Shown here: one piece after another, positions 1-8,203 of the stretch
Layout of the letters: every line of letters begins with the position of its first letter
Numbering within the stretch: the stretch's first letter is position 1
From: Deltaproteobacteria bacterium
GTDB taxonomy: Bacteria > Desulfobacterota > Desulfuromonadia > Geobacterales > Pseudopelobacteraceae
DNA length: 64,000 bases
Assembly (NCBI GenBank): GCA_021850095.1
Contig: JAJZRX010000001.1
Span: forward strand, 86,285-150,284
Reading direction: 5' to 3'
Translations under genes and position numbers: made by a program
The notes under the pieces: model-generated
Database searches by the model: none
What the model was told of the DNA's origin: nothing
Seen by the model: the letters and a program-made list of their open reading frames with translations, nothing else

Positions 1-813
1 CTTCTTGTTCAGGTCGCTGACCACATCGGCGGCCTGGTTGCTTTTGTCGGCCAGCAGGGAGAGTTTGGTATACAGTCCCTTGTCGTAGATCAGTCGGTTG
101 AGTGTGCCGTCGGCGGCCTGGATGTCCTGCAGGGTTCGGTCGGCGCGGTTGAGGATGCCGAGCAGCTTGTTGAAGGGTTCCGGATCGCGGTTCAAACGGC
201 CCAGGGTACCATCGCCGCGGTTGATGGTGGTCATCAGATCTTTCATTTCGACCGCCAGGCGGGCCGCATTGGTGTAGAGAGTTTCGTCCTTGTTGAGCCG
301 GCCGAGGGTGCCCTTGCCCTGGTTGATATTGTCGATGATGCCGTTGATCTTGTCGAAGCTGGCGCTGGCTTTCTGAACCACATCATCCAGTTTGGCGACC
401 GGAGTGCCGCGCAAGGTTGTGGGCGGCGTTTCCGAATACTGGCTGGAGGGGGTGATATCAACATACTTCTCCCCCATCAGACCGCGAGTCTTGATCGAAA
501 TTCGGGAATCAGGGCCGATCTTCTTCAGGGCGGCGCTGTCAACTTCGGCCGCTATTTCCACTTCGTTGCTGTGTTTGGGGTCCGCGAAACGGATGTCATT
601 GACCAGGCCCACATCCACGCCGGCCAGCCAGACCGGCGCGCCGACCTTCAGCCCCAGCACGTCATCCATAACAATCGTCAGACTCTTCTTGTCCACGAAC
701 ATCTTGGTTTTCTGGCCCATCATGACGATGGCGACCGCCAGCAGGACCAGCGCCGTAAAAATGAAGACCCCGGCCCGCACCTGGGCCCAGCCGATCTGAT
801 TGCTGCGTTTCAT
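1..813 (-). CDS. mlaD: MlaD-type MCE-domain lipid transport protein (3' end cut by window)
   Basis: Substrate-binding component of an Mla-type retrograde phospholipid ABC transporter, anchored in the inner membrane with the MCE domain in the periplasm. An N-terminal membrane segment at about residues 11-33 is followed by an MCE domain at about 38-115 (VWLAGVDVGLVNDI, then TRGLMGEKYVDI). A long helical tail follows with repeated G(K/D)GTLGRL motifs, typical of the pore-forming part of MCE proteins. The reading frame stays open to base 1, so the C-terminus is missing. The start lies 13 bp after the mlaF stop and is preceded by GGAGG. With mlaF and mlaE nearby the family call is firm; whether the substrate is phospholipid is inferred. 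Confidence 0.9.
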   Translation of the reverse strand, partial: MKRSNQIGWAQVRAGVFIFTALVLLAVAIVMMGQKTKMFVDKKSLTIVMDDVLGLKVGAPVWLAGVDVGLVNDIRFADPKHSNEVEIAAEVDSAALKKIGPDSRISIKTRGLMGEKYVDITPSSQYSETPPTTLRGTPVAKLDDVVQKASASFDKINGIIDNINQGKGTLGRLNKDETLYTNAARLAVEMKDLMTTINRGDGTLGRLNRDPEPFNKLLGILNRADRTLQDIQAADGTLNRLIYDKGLYTKLSLLADKSNQAADVVSDLNKK

Positions 814-826
814 CGCATCTCCTCCA

Positions 827-1582
827 TCATACAAACAGCGACTGTTCCGTCGGCAGCAGAAACTCGCGCACCTCGGGAATAGCGCAGGCCCGCATCTCTT
901 CCTGGCTGCCGTCGAACAACAGCCGGCTCTGGTGCAGAAAGGTGAATCTCTGGGACGTGGCAAAGGCGGTCGCCAGATCGTGGGTTACCATCAGGGTGGT
1001 TTTGCCGTCGGCCTGCAGGCGCTGCATCAGGCTGCAGATATTGTAGACCCCGATCGGATCCAGGCCGGTGGTCGGCTCGTCGAAAAAGATGTAATCCGGG
1101 TCGGCCGCCAGGGCCCGGGCGATGGCGACCCGTTTCTTCATGCCGCCCGAAAGCTCGGCCGGATAAAGATCCAGGGCCGGCTCGACGCCCACAAAGCGCA
1201 GCTTTTCACGGACGATCTCCTCGATCTCCCTCTCCGGCAGCCATCCCTCTTCGAACAGGCGATAGCCCACATTCTCGCCCACGGTCATGGAATCGAACAG
1301 GGCTCCCCCCTGAAAAACGATGGCGATTTTTTTGCGCTGCTGGCGGTATTGGGCTTCCTTCAGGCCGGTGATGGTCAGGCCGTTGATCGTGATCCGGCCG
1401 GACTGGGGCTCCAGAAGTCCCAGGGCCAGCTTCAGGATGGTGGTCTTGCCGGCCCCGCTGACCCCCAGGATCGTACGGTTGACCCCCTGTTCCAGCAGCA
1501 GGTCGAAATCGGTCAGGATCGTGCGCCCCCCGACCGCATAGCAGACCTTGTCCATCCGTATGCAGCGCTTTTCCTCCGTCAT
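827..1582 (-). CDS. mlaF: MlaF-type ABC transporter ATP-binding protein
   Basis: Cytoplasmic ATPase (251 aa) that energises the MlaE/MlaD lipid transporter. Walker A is GVSGAGKTT (about residues 40-48), the signature is LSGGMKKR (about 144-151) and Walker B is YIFFDEP (about 164-170). The LSGGMKKR variant is typical of MlaF rather than of other ABC ATPases. The chosen ATG overlaps the stop of the upstream EVE gene by 4 bp (ATGA), which suggests translational coupling. The frame stays open further upstream, but that stretch lies wholly inside the EVE gene. mlaE is not adjacent: about 1.3 kb of other genes separate them. Confidence 0.92.
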   Translation of the reverse strand: MTEEKRCIRMDKVCYAVGGRTILTDFDLLLEQGVNRTILGVSGAGKTTILKLALGLLEPQSGRITINGLTITGLKEAQYRQQRKKIAIVFQGGALFDSMTVGENVGYRLFEEGWLPEREIEEIVREKLRFVGVEPALDLYPAELSGGMKKRVAIARALAADPDYIFFDEPTTGLDPIGVYNICSLMQRLQADGKTTLMVTHDLATAFATSQRFTFLHQSRLLFDGSQEEMRACAIPEVREFLLPTEQSLFV

Positions 1583-2046
1583 GGAGCCAGACCGCCCAGG
1601 ATCAGGATGATGCGCCACTCTTCGGGGCTGACCGGCTGGACCGACAGGCGGCTGCGGTTGACCAGCGGCATCCCGGCCAGGAGTGGGTTGGCCCTGATGG
1701 CAGCCAGCGTCACCGGTTTGGGCAGATCGGCCCGGTAGCGCACATCCACCATGTACCAGATCGGATTGGCTGGCGAAGCCTTGGGATCGAAATGCTCCCC
1801 GTCCGGATCCAGGGCGGTAAAATCGGGATAGCCGCCCCGGACGACATCCACGACGCCGACTACCGCCGGTTCGGCGATGCTGCTGTGATAGAACAGGGCC
1901 CGGTCGCCGGCCTTGATGGCATCCCGCAGAAAGTTGCGGGCCTGGAAATTGCGCACCCCGTCCCAATGCTCGGTCATTTCCGGGCGCCCTTTGAGCATCT
2001 CGAACGAGAAACAGCCCGGTTCGGTTTTCAACAGCCAGTAGTTCAT
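1579..2046 (-). CDS. EVE domain protein
   Basis: A 155-residue single-domain EVE protein (PUA-like fold). The family hallmarks are visible: an N-terminal NYWLLKTEP, the WDGVRNFQARNFLRD segment, ALFYHSS and the C-terminal EEW. EVE proteins are thought to bind modified bases in DNA or RNA, and some are fused to restriction enzymes; no catalytic site is known. The ATG at 2044-2046 begins the conserved fold. Its stop overlaps the mlaF start, so it is probably co-translated with mlaFD. Its base composition matches the chromosome, unlike the AT-rich genes just upstream. Confidence 0.88.
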   Translation of the reverse strand: MNYWLLKTEPGCFSFEMLKGRPEMTEHWDGVRNFQARNFLRDAIKAGDRALFYHSSIAEPAVVGVVDVVRGGYPDFTALDPDGEHFDPKASPANPIWYMVDVRYRADLPKPVTLAAIRANPLLAGMPLVNRSRLSVQPVSPEEWRIILILGGLAP

Positions 2047-2053
2047 GCTTTGC

Positions 2054-2257
2054 TCACAATAAAATGTTAATTTCCCGCATCGGCGAAAAATATCGAGGGG
2101 CATGGTTGATAAATGAATTGTAACTGTCAAGGAAAGCAATCACCTCGTCGGCACTTGGCGGGTTAAAACGGACATTGCGGAGTTGTTGACAATCATGCCG
2201 CAACGTCTCCGGATCTGTGCCAACCAGCAGGTTGTCTTTATTCTGACAGCTGAACAT
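2054..2257 (-). CDS. small hypothetical protein paired with nucleotidyltransferase
   Basis: A 67-residue ORF that starts inside the last codons of the upstream nucleotidyltransferase gene (20-bp overlap, different frame) and ends 7 bp before the EVE gene. No family is recognised. The central part (PPSADEVIAFLDSYNSFI) is predicted helical. Tight overlap and shared AT-rich composition suggest it belongs with the nucleotidyltransferase, perhaps as a partner or antitoxin-like protein, but no sequence motif proves this. It could also be a decayed remnant. Confidence 0.45.
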   Translation of the reverse strand: MFSCQNKDNLLVGTDPETLRHDCQQLRNVRFNPPSADEVIAFLDSYNSFINHAPRYFSPMREINILL

Positions 2258-2795
2258 CGTATGCTTTCCTCATTCTGTCAAAGGTTTCCATCAAACCAAA
2301 AAGTTCGAAATACCCTTCGATTCGCATCCAATCCAGAGAACTGCCGAATATTTTCATTAATGCTTCGATGTCGGCCATATCTAGCGGTGTGCGGGCAGGG
2401 TCATTATTAATAGCCTGTACTTTCAGACCGATCAGATCCTCCGGCTGTAGTACGGCGATGGTTTGTTCACCATCGAAAATAATTTTGTGGGCAGCCCGTT
2501 CCAACATCGAAAGTGACGCAGGACGAAAGGCGTGCAAAAAGTCAAGGCTGCCTTGGCGTTTGTCGTTGGAGGTAAATTGAGTTACATTCTCAGTGGCGTG
2601 AATGCATTGATATCCCAGACTTTCGACAATCTGCCTCACCTTTGCCATGTCATTGCGATTGACAAGAAAATCAATGTCAACCGTAGAACGCTGATACCCC
2701 CACAAGCTGACGGCAAATCCGCCAATAAGGGCATAGCTGACCTGATTCTGTTCCATGGCAGTTAGCAGATTGGATGTTACCGTCTTGAAGTCCAT
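2238..2795 (-). CDS. MNT/AbiEii-like nucleotidyltransferase
   Basis: A 185-residue minimal nucleotidyltransferase of the Pol-beta superfamily. The signature is visible near the N-terminus: LIGGFAVSLWG (about residues 23-33), then RSTVDIDFLV with the metal-binding Asp pair near D40 and D42. A later LKVQAINNDPARTPLDMADI segment resembles the helical part of AbiEii/DUF6036 proteins. Such proteins often act as toxins that add nucleotides to tRNA, or as housekeeping-free accessory genes; the target here is unknown. The gene is clearly more AT-rich than mlaE and mlaF and interrupts the mla locus, suggesting acquisition by transfer. Confidence 0.75.
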   Translation of the reverse strand: MDFKTVTSNLLTAMEQNQVSYALIGGFAVSLWGYQRSTVDIDFLVNRNDMAKVRQIVESLGYQCIHATENVTQFTSNDKRQGSLDFLHAFRPASLSMLERAAHKIIFDGEQTIAVLQPEDLIGLKVQAINNDPARTPLDMADIEALMKIFGSSLDWMRIEGYFELFGLMETFDRMRKAYDVQLSE

Positions 2796-2868
2796 TTTTT
2801 TCCGTTACACGCGTTAGTCATAATTGTCTGCAGAGATTGTCTATGCGCTTTTTGAGGGCAGCAGACTA

Positions 2869-3639
2869 CTATCTGAAAACGACGATGATCTTGGCGATAA
2901 AAAAGTCGCACATCAGGATCATGATTGATGAAGCCACGACCGCTTTTTTGGCGGCGCTGCCGACCCCCTCGGCGCCCCCTCCGGTTGCCAGACCGACGTA
3001 ACAGCCGGTCATGGAGATCAGGCCGCCGAACACCAGCGGCTTGATCAAGCCTTCCAGGTAGTCCATGGGAACGATGAACTGGGTGAAAGCCGACAGGTAC
3101 ATGGTCGGGTTGATGCCGTAACCGGCGGCGATGATATAGCCCCCCAGCAGCGAGAGCACATCGGTCAGTATCGTCAGCAGCGGCATGGCCAGTAGCATGG
3201 CTTTCAGGCGCGGCGTCACCAGGCGCTGGATGATGTCGGTTCCCTCCACCCGCATGGCGTCAACCTGCTCGGTCACCATCATGGTGCCCAGTTCGGCGGT
3301 GATGGCCGAGCCGACCCTTCCGGCCACCATCAGCGAGGCCAGCACCGGCCCCAGCTCCTTGATCATGGTAACCGCCACCATACCGCCCACATAGCTGGTG
3401 GCGGCGAAGGGCTTGAGCTGGATGATGAACTGCAAGGCCATGACCATGCCGGTAAACAGTCCGGTCAGCAGGCAGATGAAGAGCGAGCCGAAACCCAGTT
3501 TGTCAAATTGCACCGCAAATTCACGATAGTAGCCGGGCTTGCGGAATATACGTGCAACGGCGCGGCACGACAGCAGGCACAACCCCTGCAGGTCGCCGAA
3601 AAAGCGGATCAGCAGGCTATCGATGACGGCGATGTTCAT
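2869..3639 (-). CDS. mlaE: MlaE-type lipid ABC transporter permease
   Basis: Inner-membrane permease (256 aa) of the MCE/Mla lipid transporter, partner of MlaF and MlaD. It has about five hydrophobic segments and the conserved permease core, including GMVMALQF, KELGPVLASLMVAGRVGSA, ITAELGTM and MRVEGTD, which match the MlaE domain closely. The start is 3 bp after the lon stop, so it may be co-transcribed with lon. A nucleotidyltransferase pair and an EVE gene lie between it and mlaFD, an unusual split of a normally contiguous E-F-D set. Confidence 0.92.
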   Translation of the reverse strand: MNIAVIDSLLIRFFGDLQGLCLLSCRAVARIFRKPGYYREFAVQFDKLGFGSLFICLLTGLFTGMVMALQFIIQLKPFAATSYVGGMVAVTMIKELGPVLASLMVAGRVGSAITAELGTMMVTEQVDAMRVEGTDIIQRLVTPRLKAMLLAMPLLTILTDVLSLLGGYIIAAGYGINPTMYLSAFTQFIVPMDYLEGLIKPLVFGGLISMTGCYVGLATGGGAEGVGSAAKKAVVASSIMILMCDFFIAKIIVVFR

Positions 3640-3642
3640 CTG

Positions 3643-5958
3643 TTACAGCGCCGCCGCCAGTGCCTCGGCCGCCTCGTTGATGAAGATGAACTGCAATTCA
3701 GCGCGCACATTGTCGGGGATATCCTCCAGGTCGTCGCGGTTGCGTTCCGGGGCCACGATGGTGCGCACGCCGGCCCGGTGCGCCGCCAGAACCTTTTCCT
3801 TCAGACCGCCGATGGCCAATACCCGGCCGGTCAGCGTGATCTCGCCGGTCATGGCGACATTGCGCTTGGCCGGTTTATCGGTCAGAAACGATACCAGCGC
3901 CGTCACCATCGTTACCCCGGCCGAAGGGCCGTCCTTGGGAATCGCCCCGGAAGGGACGTGGATGTGGATGGTGCGGTTTTCAAAAGCCTCCGCCTGGATG
4001 CCGAATTCTGCGGCGTGGGCCTCGATATACGAAAGCGCCGCCCGGGCCGATTCCTTCATCACGTCGCCCAGCGAACCGGTCAGGATCAGCTCGGCTTTGC
4101 CCGGCATGGCGGTGACCTCCACGAAGAGGATGTCGCCTCCGGTCTCGGTCCAGGCCATGCCCGTCACAACACCGATCCGGTCGTTCTCGGCCGCCACCTC
4201 GTTGTAGAATTTCTTCGGGCCCAGCAGCTCGGCCACGCTCTCGGGGGTGATCTGGGTGCGCGGCTCCTTGTTCTGGGTGATTTCCTTGGCCACCTTGCGG
4301 CAGATCGAGCCGATCGTGCGCTGCAGGTTGCGGACCCCCGCCTCGCGGGTGTAGTCGCTGATAACCTTCTGCAGGGCCGCATCGCTGAATTCGGGTTCGC
4401 GCCCCTGCAGGCCGTTTTCTTCGGTCTCGCGGCGGATGATGAAGTTGCGGGCGATGTGCAGTTTTTCCTCGCTGCTGTAGCCGGCCAGACGAATGACCTC
4501 CATGCGGTCTTTTAAGGGGCCGGGGATCGGGTCGAGCTGGTTGGCGGTGGTGATGAACATGACTTTGGACAGGTCGAAGGGCACGTCCAGGTAATGGTCG
4601 TTGAAGGAGAAATTCTGTTCCGGGTCCAGCACCTCCAGCAGGGCCGAAGCCGGGTCGCCGCGGAAGTCGTTGCCCAGTTTGTCAATCTCGTCCAGCATGA
4701 AGATCGGGTTGTTGGCGCCGCAGCGGAAAAGCTCCTTGATGATGCGCCCCGGCAGGGCGCCGATGTAAGTGCGGCGGTGGCCGCGTATCTCGGCCTCGTC
4801 GCGCACCCCCCCCAGGGAGATACGGATGAACTTGCGCCCCAGGGAACGGGCGATGGATTTGCCCAGGGATGTCTTGCCGACGCCGGGCGGTCCGACGAAG
4901 CAGAGCACCGGCCCTTTCATGTTGTCCTTCAGCGAGCGCACCGCCAGAAACTCGAGAATCCGTTCCTTGACTTTTTTCAGATTGTAGTGGTCTTCGTTTA
5001 AGATCTCTTCGGCCCGGTTGATGTCCAGGCTGTCGGTCGTGCCGCTGTTCCAGGGCATTCCGGCCAGATAATCCAGGTAGGTGCGTGAGACGTTGTATTC
5101 CGGCGAAGCCTGGTTGATCCGCTCCAGGCGCTTCAGCTCCTTGTCGGCCACCTTTTTGACATCCTCCGGCAGGCCGGCTTCCTCGATCCGCTTGCGCAGT
5201 TCATTCATGTCGGCCGTGCGCGGATCCTCATCCCCCAGCTCTTCCTGAATGTGCTTCATCTGCTCACGCAGGATGTATTCCTTCTGGTTCTTGCCGACCC
5301 GTTTGGTAACCTCGCCGGCGACTTCATTTTTTACCTGCATGCGCTGCACTTCATTGGTCAGATACACATACACCTTTTTCAGTCGTTCCAGCGGATCGAC
5401 GGTCTCCAGCAACTCCTGCAGGTCGCTGGCCGGCAGGTTGACGTACAACGCCACCAGATCGGAAAGCCGGGCCGGATTGTCGATGTAGTCGATCATTTTC
5501 ATGACGTCGTCCGGCAGCGGCTTGCCATGGGACAAGGCAATCTTCAGCAGGGCGTTCAGGCTCTGCACCAGCGCTTCCGAAACCAGGTTCTTCTCGACGA
5601 ACTCGCGCACGATCTCGCAGTGAGCCAGGGTGATGGCGCCGCTCCGTTCGGTATCCAGAATCCGCAGACGGGTGACCCCCTCCAGGGAAACCTTGTAGCG
5701 GCCGTCGTCCAGTTTCCTGACCTGGTTGACCTTGCAGAGTGTGCCGATTGCGCTGCGCAGGCCGGGAGATCCTGTGTTGGCGTTTTCAGGCGTTTCGAAA
5801 ACAAATACCAGATAGCTTTCATAGTTTTTCGCTTCGCGGAAGGTTGCCATTTCCTTTTCGCTGACAAATACCGGAAAGAGCATATAGGGAAATACGACCA
5901 TCTCCTGTTGGATATACAGCGGCAGTTTTTCGGGTATTTCTATGGTTGTATGCGGCAT
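3643..5958 (-). CDS. lon: ATP-dependent Lon protease
   Basis: Cytosolic AAA+ serine protease (771 aa) that degrades damaged and regulatory proteins. The N-terminal substrate-binding domain (about 1-200) is followed by a coiled-coil linker, Walker A GPPGVGKT (about 356-363), Walker B MLDEID (about 421-426) and a C-terminal protease domain. The catalytic Ser is in KDGPSAG (about 679) and the Lys in GGLKEK (about 720). An ATG 63 bp further upstream is in frame. The start at 5958 is preferred because AAGGA lies 9 nt before it and the conserved domain begins there. Length is normal for the family. Confidence 0.97.
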   Translation of the reverse strand: MPHTTIEIPEKLPLYIQQEMVVFPYMLFPVFVSEKEMATFREAKNYESYLVFVFETPENANTGSPGLRSAIGTLCKVNQVRKLDDGRYKVSLEGVTRLRILDTERSGAITLAHCEIVREFVEKNLVSEALVQSLNALLKIALSHGKPLPDDVMKMIDYIDNPARLSDLVALYVNLPASDLQELLETVDPLERLKKVYVYLTNEVQRMQVKNEVAGEVTKRVGKNQKEYILREQMKHIQEELGDEDPRTADMNELRKRIEEAGLPEDVKKVADKELKRLERINQASPEYNVSRTYLDYLAGMPWNSGTTDSLDINRAEEILNEDHYNLKKVKERILEFLAVRSLKDNMKGPVLCFVGPPGVGKTSLGKSIARSLGRKFIRISLGGVRDEAEIRGHRRTYIGALPGRIIKELFRCGANNPIFMLDEIDKLGNDFRGDPASALLEVLDPEQNFSFNDHYLDVPFDLSKVMFITTANQLDPIPGPLKDRMEVIRLAGYSSEEKLHIARNFIIRRETEENGLQGREPEFSDAALQKVISDYTREAGVRNLQRTIGSICRKVAKEITQNKEPRTQITPESVAELLGPKKFYNEVAAENDRIGVVTGMAWTETGGDILFVEVTAMPGKAELILTGSLGDVMKESARAALSYIEAHAAEFGIQAEAFENRTIHIHVPSGAIPKDGPSAGVTMVTALVSFLTDKPAKRNVAMTGEITLTGRVLAIGGLKEKVLAAHRAGVRTIVAPERNRDDLEDIPDNVRAELQFIFINEAAEALAAAL

Positions 5959-6041
5959 GGGGGCTGATCCTTTGGTTGTCTTGGGTTGCTCTCTGATTTC
6001 AAGCTTGCCACAATAGCACAATTGAAGCGGTAATTAAAGCG

Positions 6042-6623
6042 TCAGACCGGCTGACCCTCGCGCACCCTGGCGGCAACCACCCGAACGCGGGCCGAAGAAC
6101 CGTACAGTTCACGGTACAGCAGGGTCAGAAAACGGAGCGTGACCAGCTTGTGTATGGCGGCCTGGGTCAGGCGGTACAGCCAGAAACGGGTGCGGGATGG
6201 GGTGGGGCTGCCCAGGAGCAACGGGCAAAAGTCACTGAGCTGCAGCGAAACGCGTACGCCTTCCCGATCGGGAGCAACCGTGAAACGTAGTTCGCCGCGG
6301 TGGCACTGGCGAGGCTGCACCAGAAATCCGCCGCAGATGCGGATAACCAGATCGTCCTTTTCAAGCGCGGGGGGGAGGAAGCTGATCAGACTCAGGCGGC
6401 TGCCCAACAGGCGGAATTCGATGCCGTTATTCAGCTGCAGCGGGCGGATGACCGAAAGGGTGCAGCTGCGGATATAATCCAGATAGCGCGTCATCAGCTC
6501 TTGTGGGGAAAGGGCGCCGGCAATATCGGAGGGGAAGACGCTCCACTGAACCGAGAAAACCGAGTTGTCGTCCAGCAGCACCTGCTGGCAGGATATTTCC
6601 TGATCCGAAGAAGTTGACATCAT
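6042..6623 (-). CDS. hypothetical protein, 193 aa
   Basis: Not recognised. There is no signal peptide and no clear membrane segment. The protein mixes predicted beta strands (IEFRLLGSRLSLISFLPPAL, LVIRICGGFLVQ, GVRVSLQLSDF) with a C-terminal helical region rich in Arg and Leu. The alternating strands hint at a small alpha/beta or START-like ligand-binding fold, but this is only an impression. It ends 84 bp before the lon start on the same strand and could be transcribed with lon. Codon use matches the chromosome. Confidence 0.6.
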   Translation of the reverse strand: MMSTSSDQEISCQQVLLDDNSVFSVQWSVFPSDIAGALSPQELMTRYLDYIRSCTLSVIRPLQLNNGIEFRLLGSRLSLISFLPPALEKDDLVIRICGGFLVQPRQCHRGELRFTVAPDREGVRVSLQLSDFCPLLLGSPTPSRTRFWLYRLTQAAIHKLVTLRFLTLLYRELYGSSARVRVVAARVREGQPV

Positions 6624-6685
6624 GGGCCATATTCTGCCAGCTGCTTCAAATATTGCAATCTAAATTACGGAGATGATTTTCAGGC

Positions 6686-6713
6686 TTGACAAGTTTCAAA
6701 ATTGTATTAAGAT
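6686..6713 (+). promoter_or_regulatory. sigma-70 promoter with FNR/HcpR-like box, upstream of small ORF
   Basis: TTGACA (6686-6691) and TAAGAT (6708-6713) with 16-bp spacing form a good sigma-70 promoter. The -35 is also part of TTGACAAGTTTCAA, which matches 12 of 14 bases of the perfect palindrome upstream of hcp (35550-35563). A short palindrome, GATA-AA-TATC, overlaps the start-site region at 6711-6720. Confidence 0.5.
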
Positions 6714-6740
6714 AAATATCATCTTGTTAGGAATCAAATC

Positions 6741-6827
6741 ATGAACCGAAAGGAGACCCTGCCAATGTGGACTGATAGATTCAGGATTCGTCCGGTATCC
6801 CACTGTAAAGAGGGTTGCCATAGTTAG
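6741..6827 (+). CDS. putative 28-residue small protein or leader peptide
   Basis: A short ORF between a promoter (6686-6713) and a strong intrinsic terminator (6865-6895), so it may be a self-contained transcription unit. Two in-frame starts exist: ATG 6741 with AGGA eight bases upstream, and ATG 6765 with AAGGAG nine bases upstream; the second gives 20 residues. The peptide is basic and ends HCKEGCHS, with two Cys and two His that could bind a metal or form a disulfide. No family is recognised. The locus could instead be a small RNA, and only the good ribosome sites favour translation. Confidence 0.4.
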   Translation: MNRKETLPMWTDRFRIRPVSHCKEGCHS

Positions 6828-6864
6828 CCCGCCGCCAACCGGCTGCGGGCGTCCAGAAGCGAGA

Positions 6865-6895
6865 AGCCCCGGCCCGAAACCGGGGCTTTTTTTTT
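6865..6895 (+). terminator. intrinsic terminator after small ORF
   Basis: Perfect 8-bp stem AGCCCCGG/CCGGGGCT with a 7-nt loop, followed by a run of nine T. It isolates the small ORF from the macA operon downstream. Confidence 0.9.
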
Positions 6896-6967
6896 GTCGG
6901 TGGATGATTAATCTGTTATGATGCGCCCCGACACAGCTTGAGACTACATTCCGACGAAGAGAACAGT

Positions 6968-8203
6968 ATGAAAAAATATCTGATTATTCTGGCTGCCGTC
7001 CTTGCCATAGCCGCGACGGGCGGCTATTTTTTCTACAAACGCACCCCCGAGATAACCTACCGAACCGCCAGAATCGAACGCGGTACGGTCGTTTCCACCG
7101 TCGCCGCCACCGGCAACCTGTCGGCCGTGACAACGGTCCAGGTCGGCACCCAGGTTTCCGGCACGATCCAGAAGCTCTACGTTGATTTCAATTCGCGGGT
7201 CAAAAAGGGGCAGGCGATTGCCGAGATCGACCCTTCGCTGTTCAACGCCTCGGTGGAACAGTCGCGGGGCAACTTTCTGACCGCGGAAGCCAACCTGCAG
7301 AAGGCCAAAGTCGCTTTGGCGGATGCCGAGCGGACTGTGGGGCGCAACCGGAAGCTGCTGGCCGACGGCATTATCTCCCAGGCGGACTATGACGTTTCCG
7401 AAACCGCCCTGCAATCGGCCAAAGCATCGGTCAAGGCTGCCGAGGGGAGTGTGGCCCAGACCCGCGGCTCACTGATGCAGTCCGGCACCAACCTGCGTTA
7501 TTCCGTCATCCGCTCGCCGGTGGACGGCGTCGTTATCTCCCGAGCGGTGGATGTCGGCCAGACCGTGGCGGCCTCCTTTTCGACCCCGACCCTCTTCACC
7601 ATCGCCAAGGATCTGACCAAGATGCAGATTGAAGTCAGCGTGGACGAGGCCGACATCAGCCGTATCCAGCTCCATCAGCAGGTCACCTTCACGGTTGATT
7701 CCTATCCGGAGCAAAACTTCCATGGCCAGGTCGTCCAGATCCGCAGTGCGCCGATCATTACCCAGAATGTGGTTACCTATGTGGTGGTGGTCAATGTCGA
7801 CAACAGCGACCTGAAGTTGAAACCAGGCATGACCGCCAATGTTTCGATCGAAATCGCCAAAAAGGATGATGTTCTCAAACTTCCGCCGGCTGCCCTGCGT
7901 TTCAAACCCAAGACAAAAGCTGACGAGTCGAAAGCCAGAAGTGGCGGAGAACGCAATGGCTCCGGCATGCAGCGCCCGGCATCCCCCGGCGGCGGCCGTA
8001 AGGCGGGTGTCGGCCAGCAGGTCTACATCCTCAAGGACAACAAACCGACCGCCGTGCCGGTCAAGACCGGCATCGCCAACAACAGCAGCATCGAGCTGCT
8101 CGAGAGTACCTTGAAGGAAGGAGACGAGGTCGTGGTCGAGCAGAGCGGCGGAGAAAACAACAAGAAGAAATCCGCCGGTTCACCGATGGGGCGGCCGTTC
8201 TAG
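6968..8203 (+). CDS. macA: MacA-type periplasmic adaptor (membrane fusion protein)
   Basis: Periplasmic adaptor (411 aa) linking an inner-membrane MacB-type transporter to an outer-membrane channel. It has an N-terminal membrane anchor (about residues 2-19), a lipoyl/barrel-sandwich half motif (VQVGTQVSGTIQKLYVDFN), a coiled-coil hairpin (about 90-170), the second lipoyl half (IRSPVDGVVISR) and a beta-barrel domain. A low-complexity, charged Gly/Pro insert near residues 320-350 is unusual. The ATG at 6968 is preferred over an in-frame TTG upstream because the signal anchor starts there. Its stop abuts the ATPase gene directly. No tolC-like gene is adjacent. Confidence 0.9.
   Translation: MKKYLIILAAVLAIAATGGYFFYKRTPEITYRTARIERGTVVSTVAATGNLSAVTTVQVGTQVSGTIQKLYVDFNSRVKKGQAIAEIDPSLFNASVEQSRGNFLTAEANLQKAKVALADAERTVGRNRKLLADGIISQADYDVSETALQSAKASVKAAEGSVAQTRGSLMQSGTNLRYSVIRSPVDGVVISRAVDVGQTVAASFSTPTLFTIAKDLTKMQIEVSVDEADISRIQLHQQVTFTVDSYPEQNFHGQVVQIRSAPIITQNVVTYVVVVNVDNSDLKLKPGMTANVSIEIAKKDDVLKLPPAALRFKPKTKADESKARSGGERNGSGMQRPASPGGGRKAGVGQQVYILKDNKPTAVPVKTGIANNSSIELLESTLKEGDEVVVEQSGGENNKKKSAGSPMGRPF

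Noticed and set aside
800..1738. Long open frame on the plus strand (312 codons) opposite mlaF
   Set aside because: It is a shadow of mlaF and the EVE gene on the minus strand, has no ribosome site or recognisable domain, and results from high GC.
3508..4515. 335-codon plus-strand frame opposite lon
   Set aside because: Antisense to the well-conserved lon protease domain; composition is rich in Arg, Gly and His, as in GC-driven shadow frames.
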